The notes: generated from the sequence alone by a model not told the origin. DNA of 11,912 nucleotides from Verrucomicrobiia bacterium (GCA_025934545.1 JAICXV010000009.1:1-11912), one strand, 5' to 3'. Counted from the first letter of the stretch, positions 1-8,239 are shown. Numbers and translations are program-made.

Positions 1-54
1 ACGGCTGGAGCCGGCGCGCCAAATCTTGTGAACCGTTAGGGCCCGCAGTTCGCT

Positions 55-471
55 CTACCTGCCCTGCTGGCGGCGGCGTTTGACGTTCAACTGCGTCATC
101 GAATGGGCCAACGCAGCGGAGACGGTCGCGGTTTCTTCGTCGTCGATGTGTTCAGCCAATCGCGCTTCGGCACGCTTGCGCGCTTCTTCAACTTTTGCTT
201 CATCGATTTGCTCGGCGCGAATGGCCATGTCCGTCAACACCGCGACGCGGTCGCCGGTGATTTCAACGAAACCTTCTCCAACGGCCAGAAAGAAGTCCTG
301 TCCGTTTTTGCGCACGATGATTTCGCCCGTCGCCAGTTGCGTCATCAATGGAACGTGATTGGGATAGATACCCATCTCGCCGTCAACGCCGGGAATTGTG
401 ACCATGTCGACGTCATCGGAATACGTCTTCGCGTCCGGCGTTACGATTTCTAATTTTAAAGTATTGGCCAT
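55..471 (-). CDS. atpC: ATP synthase F1 epsilon subunit
   Basis: This 138-residue protein is the epsilon subunit of F1Fo ATP synthase, part of the central stalk that couples rotation to the catalytic beta subunits and can inhibit ATP hydrolysis. Residues 1-85 match the N-terminal beta-sandwich, with the family-typical stretches LKLEIVTPDAKTYSDDVDMV, IPGVDGEMGIYPNHVPLMT and AVGEGFVEITGDRV. The rest is the helical hairpin, rich in Glu, Ala and Arg. Length is normal for the family (about 130-140). The gene follows atpD by 41 nt on the same strand, so the two are almost certainly co-transcribed. The ATG at 469-471 gives the expected N-terminus. No Shine-Dalgarno sequence precedes it; the mRNA upstream ends CACAAAAT. 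The stop is TAG at 55-57. Identification is secure. Confidence 0.97.
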   Translation of the reverse strand: MANTLKLEIVTPDAKTYSDDVDMVTIPGVDGEMGIYPNHVPLMTQLATGEIIVRKNGQDFFLAVGEGFVEITGDRVAVLTDMAIRAEQIDEAKVEEARKRAEARLAEHIDDEETATVSAALAHSMTQLNVKRRRQQGR

Positions 472-512
472 ATTTTGTGCGAACGACGCAGCACGATCGT
501 CCCTACCTTATA

Positions 513-1967
<1,455 letters not shown>

Positions 1968-1973
1968 TCAAAA

Positions 1974-1997
1974 GTGAAAGTGAGAATGAGAGTGAAA
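1974..1997 (-). repeat. Degenerate hexamer array in the atpD leader
   Basis: Four head-to-tail hexamers of the form RTGARA on the plus strand (GTGAAA, GTGAGA, ATGAGA, GTGAAA) end 9 nt before the atpD start codon. In the mRNA they form a pyrimidine-rich stretch, TTTCAC/TCTCAT type. They lie where a ribosome binding site would normally be, and no Shine-Dalgarno sequence is present. Confidence 0.7.
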
Positions 1998-2033
1998 GAT
2001 CGCGCTTTCCGTTCCCCTTCTCAGGGAGCGCAG

Positions 2034-2062
2034 AATCTATGGGGACGCCCATGCAGTGTCAA
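2034..2062 (-). promoter_or_regulatory. Probable sigma70-type promoter of atpDC
   Basis: On the minus strand a perfect -35 box TTGACA (2057-2062) is followed after exactly 17 bp by TAGATT (2034-2039), a 4/6 match to TATAAT. This predicts a start near 2027 and a leader of about 60 nt containing the hexamer array. It is the only good promoter-like pair I found in the 180 bp upstream of atpD. It agrees with atpDC being transcribed apart from the other ATP synthase genes. Confidence 0.6.
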
Positions 2063-2140
2063 GGTTCTGTCGAAGCCATTTTTCATAGGTGAAAAGGGTT
2101 TCGAATGATGGCCTTTAGGAGCACGTATGACAGGCATTTT

Positions 2141-2168
2141 AAACACAGAGACACAGAGTTGCACAAAG
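2141..2168. repeat. CACAGAG short repeat
   Basis: CACAGAG occurs at 2144-2150 and 2152-2158 and a variant CACAAAG at 2162-2168, spaced 8 and 10 bp. ACACAGAG-type runs of this sort are a familiar non-coding repeat in many environmental bacterial genomes (from memory). It sits at the upstream edge of the phased TTGC array and may be one end of the same element. Confidence 0.55.
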
Positions 2169-2212
2169 CTTCGGAAAGGAAGTGCGATTCCGAGGAAGGT
2201 CGGACCAAAACC

Positions 2213-2354
2213 TTGCGAAGGCTTGCGAGACCTTGCGAAAGTTTGCCGTGGGTTTGCCAAACCTTGCGTTAGGATTGCGCTTACGTTGCGAACGGTTTGC
2301 AGCGGGCTTGCGATAATCGCGCAAATAGTTTGCGATAGGTTGCCGTGGTTTGCG
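2213..2354. repeat. Helically phased TTGC array (10.5-bp period)
   Basis: TTGC, mostly extended to TTGCG or TTGCC, starts at 2213, 2223, 2233, 2243, 2254, 2264, 2275, 2286, 2297, 2308, 2330, 2340 and 2350. Every spacing is 10 or 11 bp except one of 22, where one slot (about 2319) is empty. The mean over 13 intervals is 137/13 = 10.5 bp, the helical repeat of B-DNA. The sequence between motifs is not conserved. Because the period is not a multiple of three, the array is not a coding repeat, and the short reading frames through it look random. A weaker continuation upstream (TTGC at 2159, GTGC at 2182) is possible. The function is unknown. Confidence 0.85.
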
Positions 2355-2493
2355 GCGCCAACGCGTTAACACGCGGTGTTCATGAGAATGCGCGGCAACG
2401 ATACGCCATTACGCAGCGTTAAAAATCTCAAAGAGCAGTTTAGCATGTATGCGCCAAAGCGGCTTTTTTTAAGCTGCGGCGTTAGACTACACT

Positions 2494-2524
2494 GTCGTTA
2501 CTACATCGTCAAGAGAGTAACGAC
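2494..2524. repeat. Perfect 9-bp inverted repeat (hairpin)
   Basis: GTCGTTACT (2494-2502) is the exact reverse complement of AGTAACGAC (2516-2524), separated by 13 nt. No T-run follows on either strand, so it is not a standard intrinsic terminator. It lies between the phased array and the REP-like pair. Confidence 0.55.
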
Positions 2525-2574
2525 GATTCCCCTCGGCACGAGCCGTCAGAGTAAATACTTTCATTCCGGGACAT

Positions 2575-2665
2575 GCCGCTCCTACGGAGCTTGGTTCCTG
2601 TTGGATGATGTTTCTATAAACATAGCGCTCCTAACGGAGCTTGGGCGGGCCGGTACGGAGCCTGG
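2575..2665. repeat. REP-like palindrome pair (GCTCC-TAC-GGAGC type)
   Basis: Two copies of a small palindrome, GCTCCTACGGAGCTTGG (2578-2594) and GCTCCTAACGGAGCTTGG (2627-2644), lie 49 bp apart in the same orientation. A half copy, TACGGAGCCTGG, follows at 2654-2665. Between the full copies is TTTCTATAAACATA (2611-2624). I recall this combination as a dispersed palindromic repeat in Verrucomicrobia and Bacteroidetes-type genomes, but cannot verify that here. No transposase gene is present nearby. Confidence 0.65.
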
Positions 2666-2699
2666 AGCGATCTGCACACGAAGATGGTGCCGTAAAAAA

Positions 2700-2774
2700 G
2701 GCTGAAGTCTAAATGCTCAAGGGTAAAGTGAAGCATTCTTCCTTTAGCCTTTGTAATTAGCCTTTAGCATTTCT
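2700..2774. repeat. Imperfect palindrome with heptamer tail
   Basis: The arms 2700-2717 and 2732-2749 pair at 13 of 18 positions, with perfect ends (GGCT/AGCC outside, AATGCT/AGCATT inside) around a 14-nt loop. The right arm runs into a short degenerate array in which CCTTTAG recurs at 2741 and 2761 with CCTTTGT at 2748. From here to the next gene (2775-2858) I see no further structure. Confidence 0.45.
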
Positions 2775-2858
2775 TCCAATGGTTCCGTGATTGAATTGCG
2801 GCAAATAACGGGTAGGTGTTATACAAGCCGCTGTTCGGAGATTAACTGTTAAGCCATC

Positions 2859-3140
2859 ATGCGTAGGCGTCGAAATCTTATCGCAGCAATCGCCGTCCTG
2901 ACCTTTTCACTCATTGTCGGTGTTGCAAGCCATTCGCCATCGGCATGGAAACGCGTTGTAGTTGGCATGAGAAGGTCACAGGTCTATGCGTCCATTGGGC
3001 AGCCCCATCTCAATAATGAGGATACAAAGGGCGGCGTTAGATGGAAAAGTAATCGCATCGTTGGCAGATGGGAGCTCGACGTCTACTTTCGTGACGATGC
3101 AGTTTATATAATTGGGAGACAATGGAGATGGAACTTATAG
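2859..3140 (+). CDS. Small membrane-anchored BamE/SmpA-like protein
   Basis: This 93-residue protein begins with a positively charged MRRRRN and a hydrophobic segment (about 7-23), which look like a signal anchor; no lipobox cysteine is visible. Residues 30-93 resemble the BamE/SmpA-type fold: VGMRRSQVYASIGQPH (35-50) matches the usual 'GMs..eV...lG.P' helix-turn, followed by W-containing strands (RWKSNRIVGRWELDVYF) and a terminal strand. In other bacteria such domains are small envelope proteins; a specific role here cannot be assigned. It is flanked by repeats on one side and the cobA-hemD gene 140 bp downstream on the other. No Shine-Dalgarno sequence precedes the ATG. The codon pattern and domain match make it more credible than the other short frames in this gap. 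Confidence 0.65.
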   Translation: MRRRRNLIAAIAVLTFSLIVGVASHSPSAWKRVVVGMRRSQVYASIGQPHLNNEDTKGGVRWKSNRIVGRWELDVYFRDDAVYIIGRQWRWNL

Positions 3141-3280
3141 CGATAAATCACTCGCCTAACCTTCGTCGACCTTGCTATTTGCCTCTTGAACTTCGCCGTA
3201 TCCGGTTTCACCTTTGCGCCTTCCGTTTTCCCGACACCTCATTCATTGCATCACCCATCGTCGCTGCTTAGATTGTCACG

Positions 3281-4810
3281 GTGAAACAGAAAGGTATTGT
3301 TTATCTTGTTGGCGCCGGGCCGGGCGACGCCGGGCTCTTGACTGTCCGCGGCGCGGACCTGCTCGGGCGCGCCGACGTTGTCGTCTACGATGCCCTGGTT
3401 AACAAAGAACTTTTGCGCCTGACCAAACCGGGCACGGAACTTATCTACGCCGGCAAACGTTCCAGCGACCACGTTATCCCGCAGGACAAACTCAACGAGT
3501 TGCTCGTCAGTAAAGCTAAAGAAGGCAAAATTGTCGTTCGTCTGAAAGGCGGCGATCCCTACGTTTTCGGCCGCGGGGGCGAAGAAGCCGAACAACTCGC
3601 TAGTGCCGGAATTCAATTCGAAGTCGTCCCCGGAATTTCTTCAAGCATCGCGGCACTCAATTATGCTGGTGTGCCCATCACCCATCGCGATCACGGTTCG
3701 AGTTTCACCGTTGTCACTGGACACGAAGATCCCGACAAAGACGAGCCGTCGGTGAATTGGGAAGAAGTGGCCAAAGCGCCCGGCACAAAAGTGGTATTGA
3801 TGGGAGTTACGCGCACGAAAGAAATTGCCGACAGTTTAATCAAATATGGCATGGATCCGAGAACCCCCGTCGCCATGGTCCGCTGGGGCACGACGGGCCG
3901 GCAGGAGTCGATTGAAGGCACGTTGCAAACCATCGCCGCAGTCGTCGATAAAACGGGTTTCAAACCTCCGGCCCTGACTGTCATCGGTGACGTCGTGAAA
4001 TTGCGCGAGAAATTGAACTGGTTTGAAAAGCGCCCTCTCTTCGGCCAACGCATTGTCGTGACGCGCACGCGGGATCAAGCGAGCAGACTCTCCCAACAAT
4101 TGCTCGAGCGCGGCGCTGAAGTTTTGGAAATTCCGACAATTAAAATTGCGCCGCCGACCGAACTGCAGGACATCGCCGACGTCCTGTTGGAATTGAACAG
4201 CTACGACTGGATCATTTTTACCAGCCCGAACGGGGTCACGACGTTCTTCGAGTATTTCTTCAAAGCTTTCGATGATATGCGGGATATTGGCGGTGTGCGT
4301 ATCGCTGCTGTCGGCCCGGCCACCGCGGCGAAATTGCAAGAGCTGCACCTCAGAGTCGATTTGATGCCTGACGAATATGTCGCGTCCAAAATAGCCAAAG
4401 CCTTCGAAAAATACGAAAGCATCGACAATCTTCGCATCCTGATCTTGCGCGCCGAAGTCGCCAATCGCGAATTGCCGAAACAACTGGAGGAAATGGGCGC
4501 GATCGTCGACGACATCGCCGTCTACAAAACTATCCCCGAAACCGAAGATATCACAGGCGCTGCCGGCAGGCTCGACGAATCAGGCGCAGACTGGATCACG
4601 TTCACCAGCGCTTCGACGGTTGAAAACTTCCACCAACGTTTCAAGCTTCCTGAACTGGTGAAAAAATTTCCGCGGGTAAAACTCGCCTCGATTGGTCCCG
4701 AAACCAGCAAAGCCATCGTCGCTCTCGGACTAAAGCCGACGGTGGAAGCGAAGGAACATACGATTGAAGGTTTGGTTAAAGCGGTTGAGTCCGCGTCGAA
4801 AGCCTCGTAG
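3281..4810 (+). CDS. cobA-hemD: Uroporphyrinogen-III C-methyltransferase / uroporphyrinogen-III synthase fusion
   Basis: This is a 509-residue bifunctional enzyme. Residues 5-245 are SUMT/CobA, which methylates uroporphyrinogen III at C2 and C7 with SAM to precorrin-2; visible motifs are VGAGPGD (10-16), RLKGGDPYVFGRGGEE (87-102), VPGISS (116-121) and GVPITHR (130-136). Residues 252-505 are HemD, which cyclises hydroxymethylbilane to uroporphyrinogen III; motifs include GQRIVVTRTR, FTSPNGV (313-319), AAVGPATA and WITFTSAST. Such fusions are known in several phyla and feed heme, siroheme and cobamide synthesis. The start is GTG at 3281 with no Shine-Dalgarno sequence; TAGATT at 3269-3274 lies six bases upstream of it and could be a -10 box for a leaderless message (weak). 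The stop TAG lies inside the inverted repeat at 4807-4875. Confidence 0.95.
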   Translation: MKQKGIVYLVGAGPGDAGLLTVRGADLLGRADVVVYDALVNKELLRLTKPGTELIYAGKRSSDHVIPQDKLNELLVSKAKEGKIVVRLKGGDPYVFGRGGEEAEQLASAGIQFEVVPGISSSIAALNYAGVPITHRDHGSSFTVVTGHEDPDKDEPSVNWEEVAKAPGTKVVLMGVTRTKEIADSLIKYGMDPRTPVAMVRWGTTGRQESIEGTLQTIAAVVDKTGFKPPALTVIGDVVKLREKLNWFEKRPLFGQRIVVTRTRDQASRLSQQLLERGAEVLEIPTIKIAPPTELQDIADVLLELNSYDWIIFTSPNGVTTFFEYFFKAFDDMRDIGGVRIAAVGPATAAKLQELHLRVDLMPDEYVASKIAKAFEKYESIDNLRILILRAEVANRELPKQLEEMGAIVDDIAVYKTIPETEDITGAAGRLDESGADWITFTSASTVENFHQRFKLPELVKKFPRVKLASIGPETSKAIVALGLKPTVEAKEHTIEGLVKAVESASKAS

Positions 4811-4875
4811 CCGCCGACGTGAGGAGGCGATGGTCGCACGTGGTCGAAAATCCGCCTCCTCACGTCGGCGGCTAC
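4807..4875. repeat. Perfect 23-bp inverted repeat between convergent genes
   Basis: The arm 4807-4829 (begins GTAGCCGCCGACGTGAGG) is the exact reverse complement of 4853-4875, with a 23-nt loop. The TAG stop of cobA-hemD (4808-4810) and the TAG stop of the AEC gene (4872-4874, minus strand) occupy equivalent places at the tips of the two arms. The stem would be very stable and probably ends transcription from both sides or protects both 3' ends, but there is no T-run after it, so it is not a canonical terminator. A REP-type mobile palindrome is the likelier origin. Confidence 0.85.
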
Positions 4876-5819
4876 ACACCAGCAAAGTGTAAGCCGAACC
4901 GAATCCAAAACGGCATCGTAACCAGACTAACCACCGAAGTGCCCATCACAATTCGGAGTGCGGTCGATGGGTCACCGCTGTAATGGCGCGCCAGCAAAAT
5001 CGAGAACGTGCCAGACGGCATCGATGACATCACCACAATCACGCGCTTGAGCTCCAGTGAACACGGCAAATATCGGGCAACAAGAAGAAACAAAATCGGG
5101 ACGACTCCGAGCCGCACTGCGCACGACGTCAGCATGACTTTCCATCCCCATCCGGCACGGAACTCGTGCAAATAATCGGCCATCGTCGCGCCGACCAGGA
5201 TCAATCCCATCGGCACCGCGCATTGACCAAGCAATCGCGCCGTCAACAAAACAAAGTCCGGAATAAATTTGTCGGCGCCGGTAAAATTTAGTGCGAGTGA
5301 AATAAAAATAGCCAGCACGGGCGCATTTAGCATATTGCGCCAAACATTTCCGGAGCGCCCTGCCCCAAGCGCCATCAAGCCGAGCGTCCAAAATGCAATC
5401 TCTACGCCGAGATTATGCGCAAACAAAACGCCGAGCGTATCGGGCGGAAATAAAACCTTCACCAGCGGCACCGGCACGTACCCGTAATTATAAATTCCGG
5501 CACAGAGCACAAACGTGGCAATGACTTTGCGGTCCTTGAATACCGCCGTTCGCGCGAATACCAGCGCAACGATCATTCCCACGGCAATGCTCAAAAAACC
5601 TACCACCGGCGCGAGCACGACGTTGCTTAATTGTTTGAGCACCTCGTTGTGCAAAACGGAATCGGCGATCAACGCCGGCATCAGCACATTAACGGTAACT
5701 TTGAAAAGACTGCGGTCGGCATCTTCGGTCAACCATTTGCGTTCGCGCATGACCATGCCGAGAATGGCAATGCAGAACACGGGAACAACCGCGCCTAAAA
5801 CTGGGCCGAGGCCGTGCAT
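4872..5819 (-). CDS. AEC-family (auxin efflux carrier-like) permease
   Basis: This 315-residue integral membrane protein has about ten hydrophobic segments (roughly 4-24, 38-56, 66-90, 99-112, 129-151, 163-178, 186-211, 228-250, 258-276, 290-312). It fits the AEC family (PF03547), with the family-like GIYNYGYVPVPL (108-119) in the first half, NAPVLAIFISL (165-175) and SSMPSGTFSILLARHYSGD (265-283) in the second. Bacterial members are carriers for small organic acids such as malate or malonate, but the substrate cannot be read from sequence. The ATG at 5817-5819 lies 3 nt after the stop of the upstream gene, so the two are probably co-translated. There is no Shine-Dalgarno sequence. The TAG stop lies in the 23-bp inverted repeat. 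Confidence 0.88.
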   Translation of the reverse strand: MHGLGPVLGAVVPVFCIAILGMVMRERKWLTEDADRSLFKVTVNVLMPALIADSVLHNEVLKQLSNVVLAPVVGFLSIAVGMIVALVFARTAVFKDRKVIATFVLCAGIYNYGYVPVPLVKVLFPPDTLGVLFAHNLGVEIAFWTLGLMALGAGRSGNVWRNMLNAPVLAIFISLALNFTGADKFIPDFVLLTARLLGQCAVPMGLILVGATMADYLHEFRAGWGWKVMLTSCAVRLGVVPILFLLVARYLPCSLELKRVIVVMSSMPSGTFSILLARHYSGDPSTALRIVMGTSVVSLVTMPFWIRFGLHFAGV

Positions 5820-5822
5820 CGG

Positions 5823-6377
5823 TTAGCTGCAGAAGTGCAGCAGAAGAACCTGCGCCTCGATTTCCTGTAGACGTTGAAGAAAGGTCTGGTCGAGCGGCGA
5901 AATGCTGCGCGCCTTCTCGCACGCATCAACAAATGCGCACGGATCCCACTCTGGATTTTCCAAATCGCCGACAATTTTGGTGAGCACCTTTTTATCAGCC
6001 TCAGTCTTCACCGCGTCGACTGCCCGTCGGGCAATGGTGGGAAAAGCCGGATGATCGCCGACGCGATGGAACCAATATTTCGCATTCCCATAATCCGGCT
6101 CGCGCCGATGCATGATGCCATGGAGAAACGCGCCATCGGCGTCGTCGATATCTTGGGCGATCCGATGGCCTTCATCGAGGTGGTCGTTCCAAAGAAAAAC
6201 GAGGGCGCGAACCAGTTCCTGTTTTTCCTTCGGTAATTTATTGGAACGAAAGAAGACGTTGAAGGCCTTTTCCAGTTCCAAACTGGATTTGCGGCTGAGG
6301 CGTTTCTGCGGCCCCAGCGACGGCAATTCCTCCGTCTGCAGCAATGCCTGAAAATTCAAATTGTCGCTGACCTTCAC
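5823..6377 (-). CDS. Conserved protein of unknown function (HGIMHRREPDYGNAKYWF motif)
   Basis: I do not recognise a named function. The 184-residue protein is soluble, with no signal peptide or membrane segment. Its core at 61-112 contains FLWNDHLDEGHRIAQDI, DGAFLHGIMHRREPDYGNAK and YWFHRVGDHP. I recall this block as strongly conserved in uncharacterised proteins of Planctomycetes, Verrucomicrobia and Acidobacteria. The pattern of A/G-xx-YWFxR helices recalls Sel1/TPR-like helical repeats, so a scaffolding role is a possible inference, and the conserved His residues (66, 71, 86, 90, 104, 109) could bind metal. The start is GTG at 6375-6377, giving VKVSDNLNF; no Shine-Dalgarno sequence. It is 3 nt ahead of the AEC carrier, hinting at a joint role. 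Confidence 0.75.
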   Translation of the reverse strand: MKVSDNLNFQALLQTEELPSLGPQKRLSRKSSLELEKAFNVFFRSNKLPKEKQELVRALVFLWNDHLDEGHRIAQDIDDADGAFLHGIMHRREPDYGNAKYWFHRVGDHPAFPTIARRAVDAVKTEADKKVLTKIVGDLENPEWDPCAFVDACEKARSISPLDQTFLQRLQEIEAQVLLLHFCS

Positions 6378-6467
6378 GACTGCAACTTAGTGCGAACGGC
6401 AAAGCGCGACAATCAATCAATTTGGAAGGGATGGCTGCGCCGCGTAGTCGATTACTTGTGAGTCGCT

Positions 6468-6689
6468 TTAAGAACGTTGGCGAAGAACCTGTTTCCAAAA
6501 CTGCTCTTCAGAGAGCACTGCAGACGGATTTTTCTCATAGTCCGCCCAACGTCGCTCTATATCTAATTCATGCAAAAGTGGCGGCGGTAAGGACTCACGG
6601 CTGCGGACCGACATTATCAGTTCTTCGGCGAGTTCGAGGCGTTGCCTGTCACTGAGTTTGTCGAAATTTGGAATGTCGGTAACGCGCAT
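6468..6689 (-). CDS. Orphan addiction-module antitoxin (PF09720-like)
   Basis: This 73-residue protein fits the 'putative addiction module component' family (PF09720/TIGR02574): a short helical N-terminus DKLSDRQRLELAEELIMSVRS (10-30), a proline-bearing linker, then the typical C-terminal block RRWADYEKNPSAVLSEEQFWKQVL (46-69). Family members usually sit directly before a RelE/ParE-type toxin gene. Here none follows: the 90 bp downstream hold no gene and the next reading frame is the unrelated conserved protein. It is therefore an orphan, either a relic or an antitoxin acting on a distant toxin. The ATG at 6687-6689 has a weak AGGTAGAG about 7 nt upstream, one of the few purine-rich sites of this kind in the window. 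Confidence 0.72.
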   Translation of the reverse strand: MRVTDIPNFDKLSDRQRLELAEELIMSVRSRESLPPPLLHELDIERRWADYEKNPSAVLSEEQFWKQVLRQRS

Positions 6690-6726
6690 AGTGCAACTCT
6701 ACCTGCTCTTTCCGATCCGGCGAACC

Positions 6727-6768
6727 GAAAACAATGCGACCCTCGCTCACTTATGGAGGAGGGTCGCA
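6727..6768 (-). terminator. Intrinsic terminator after ahcY
   Basis: On the minus strand a perfect 10-bp stem (TGCGACCCTC, 14-nt loop, GAGGGTCGCA; plus positions 6735-6744 and 6759-6768) is followed by TTGTTTTC. It starts 20 nt after the ahcY stop codon, the right place and orientation for an intrinsic terminator of the metK-ahcY transcript. The plus-strand tail (CGTGAATTATTTTCC) is less T-rich. Confidence 0.75.
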
Positions 6769-6788
6769 CGTGAATTATTTTCCGCTTG

Positions 6789-8198
6789 TTAATAGCGATA
6801 ATGGTCCGGCTTGTAAGGACCATCTGGCGACACGCCGAGGTAATCGGCTTGCTTCTTCGAAAGCTTCGTCAGTTTCACGCCGATCTTTTCCAGATGCAGG
6901 CGCGCGACTTCTTCGTCGAGCTGCTTCGGCAAACGGTAGACGTCGGGTTTGTAAGTGTGACGATTCTTCCACAAATCCAGTTGTGCGAGCACTTGGTTTG
7001 AGAAGGAGTTCGACATCACGAAACTTGGATGACCAGTGGCGCAGCCGAGATTGACCAAACGGCCTTCGGCGAGCAAATACAGGCTGTTGCCTTTCGGGAA
7101 CGTGTATTTGTCCACTTGCGGTTTGATGTTCAGTTTCTTGACGCCTTTTTTCGTGTTCAAGCGTTCGACCTGAATTTCGTTGTCGAAATGGCCAATGTTA
7201 CAAACGATGGCCTGGTCTTTCATCTTCTCCATGTGATCGAGCGTGATGACATCGCAATTGCCAGTGCAGGTGACATAGATGTCTGCCACGCCAAGCGTAT
7301 CTTCGATCGTTGCCACTTCGAAACCTTCCATCGCCGCTTGCAACGCGTTGATAGGATCAATTTCGGTGACGATGACACGAGCGCCAAAGCCGCGCAACGA
7401 ATGCGCCGAACCTTTGCCGACATCGCCATAACCGCACACGCAGGCAACTTTGCCGGCGACCATTACGTCGGTCGCGCGCTTGATGCCGTCCGCGAGCGAT
7501 TCGCGGCAGCCGTATAAATTGTCGAACTTCGATTTGGTGACGGAGTCGTTAACGTTGATCGCAGGGACCAACAGTTTGCCAGCTTCCTTCATCTGATACA
7601 AACGATGGACGCCGGTCGTGGTCTCTTCGCTGACGCCTTTCCAGTCGCGAACCATATTGTGCCAAATGCCGGGGCGCTCCTTGTGGATGCGCTTGAGCAA
7701 ATTCTTGATGACATCGGCTTCATGGGAATCGCTCGGAGTGTTGACCCACTTGTCGCCGTTCTCGAGTTCGTAGCCTTTATGAATGAGCAAGGTCGCGTCG
7801 CCACCATCATCGACGATGAGTTGCGGGCCTTGGCCGTTTGGATGCGCGAGCGCTTCGAACGTGCAATCCCAATATTCTTCGAGCGTTTCGCCCTTCCAGG
7901 CGAACACCGGGATGCCAGCCCTAGCGATGGCCGCAGCAGCATGGTCTTGCGTTGAGAAGATGTTGCAACTCGCCCAACGCACGGAGGCGCCAAGCGCGTC
8001 CAATGTTTCAATGAGCACCGCGGTTTCGATCGTCATATGCAACGAACCAGTGATGCGCACGCCTTTGAGCGGCTTGGTCTTTGCATATTTGTTACGGATG
8101 GACATCAAACCGGGCATTTCGTGCTCGGAGATGTCGATCGCTTTGCGTCCGTAATCGGCGAGGCTTAGGTCCCTTACTTTAAAATCTGTTTTTGCCAT
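6789..8198 (-). CDS. ahcY: S-adenosylhomocysteine hydrolase (adenosylhomocysteinase)
   Basis: This 469-residue cytosolic enzyme splits SAH into adenosine and homocysteine and so relieves product inhibition of SAM-dependent methyltransferases. Motifs: [10 protein letters not shown] (51-60), DDGGDAT (130-136), [13 protein letters not shown] (215-227, with the NAD-contacting and catalytic Lys/Asp), the NAD-binding loop GYGDVGKG (256-263), GHFDNEI (336-342), and the family-typical C-terminus YKPDHYRY. The length and the insert around 139-180 ([17 protein letters not shown] and following) mark the long bacterial form. ATG at 8196-8198, preceded by CTTATAAT and no Shine-Dalgarno sequence. It is probably transcribed with metK upstream; the two are now separated by the four-helix-bundle element. 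Terminated at 6727-6768. Confidence 0.98.
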   Translation of the reverse strand: MAKTDFKVRDLSLADYGRKAIDISEHEMPGLMSIRNKYAKTKPLKGVRITGSLHMTIETAVLIETLDALGASVRWASCNIFSTQDHAAAAIARAGIPVFAWKGETLEEYWDCTFEALAHPNGQGPQLIVDDGGDATLLIHKGYELENGDKWVNTPSDSHEADVIKNLLKRIHKERPGIWHNMVRDWKGVSEETTTGVHRLYQMKEAGKLLVPAINVNDSVTKSKFDNLYGCRESLADGIKRATDVMVAGKVACVCGYGDVGKGSAHSLRGFGARVIVTEIDPINALQAAMEGFEVATIEDTLGVADIYVTCTGNCDVITLDHMEKMKDQAIVCNIGHFDNEIQVERLNTKKGVKKLNIKPQVDKYTFPKGNSLYLLAEGRLVNLGCATGHPSFVMSNSFSNQVLAQLDLWKNRHTYKPDVYRLPKQLDEEVARLHLEKIGVKLTKLSKKQADYLGVSPDGPYKPDHYRY

Positions 8199-8214
8199 AT
8201 TATAAGATTGCTAG

Positions 8215-8239
8215 TGTTCAGTTTTCAGTTTTCAGCGAG
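8215..8239. repeat. Left inverted end of the four-helix-bundle unit
   Basis: Three head-to-tail heptamers (TGTTCAG, TTTTCAG, TTTTCAG) at 8215-8235, then CGAG. The stop codon of the four-helix-bundle gene (TGA, 8218-8220 on the minus strand) lies in the first heptamer, so the array encodes the last residues of that protein. Confidence 0.85.

Noticed and set aside
2..13. Small hairpin CGGCT-GG-AGCCG after atpC as a terminator
   Set aside because: A 5-bp stem with a 2-nt loop and no T-run is too weak, and the downstream sequence is outside the window.
2213..2354. CRISPR-like or coding tandem repeat
   Set aside because: The conserved motif is only 4-5 bp with 10-11-bp spacing, not 25-40-bp repeats with unique spacers, and the period breaks the reading frame.
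2127..2705. Short open frames of about 80 and 109 codons through the repeat region
   Set aside because: They run through the phased TTGC array and the REP-like palindromes, have no domain resemblance and are explained by the repeats.
2820..3160. Integron cassette around the small BamE-like gene (GTTAAGC before the start at 2848, GCCTAAC after the stop)
   Set aside because: Each would need a matching partner core to form an attC site. I found no RYYYAAC upstream or GTTRRRY downstream at a suitable distance.
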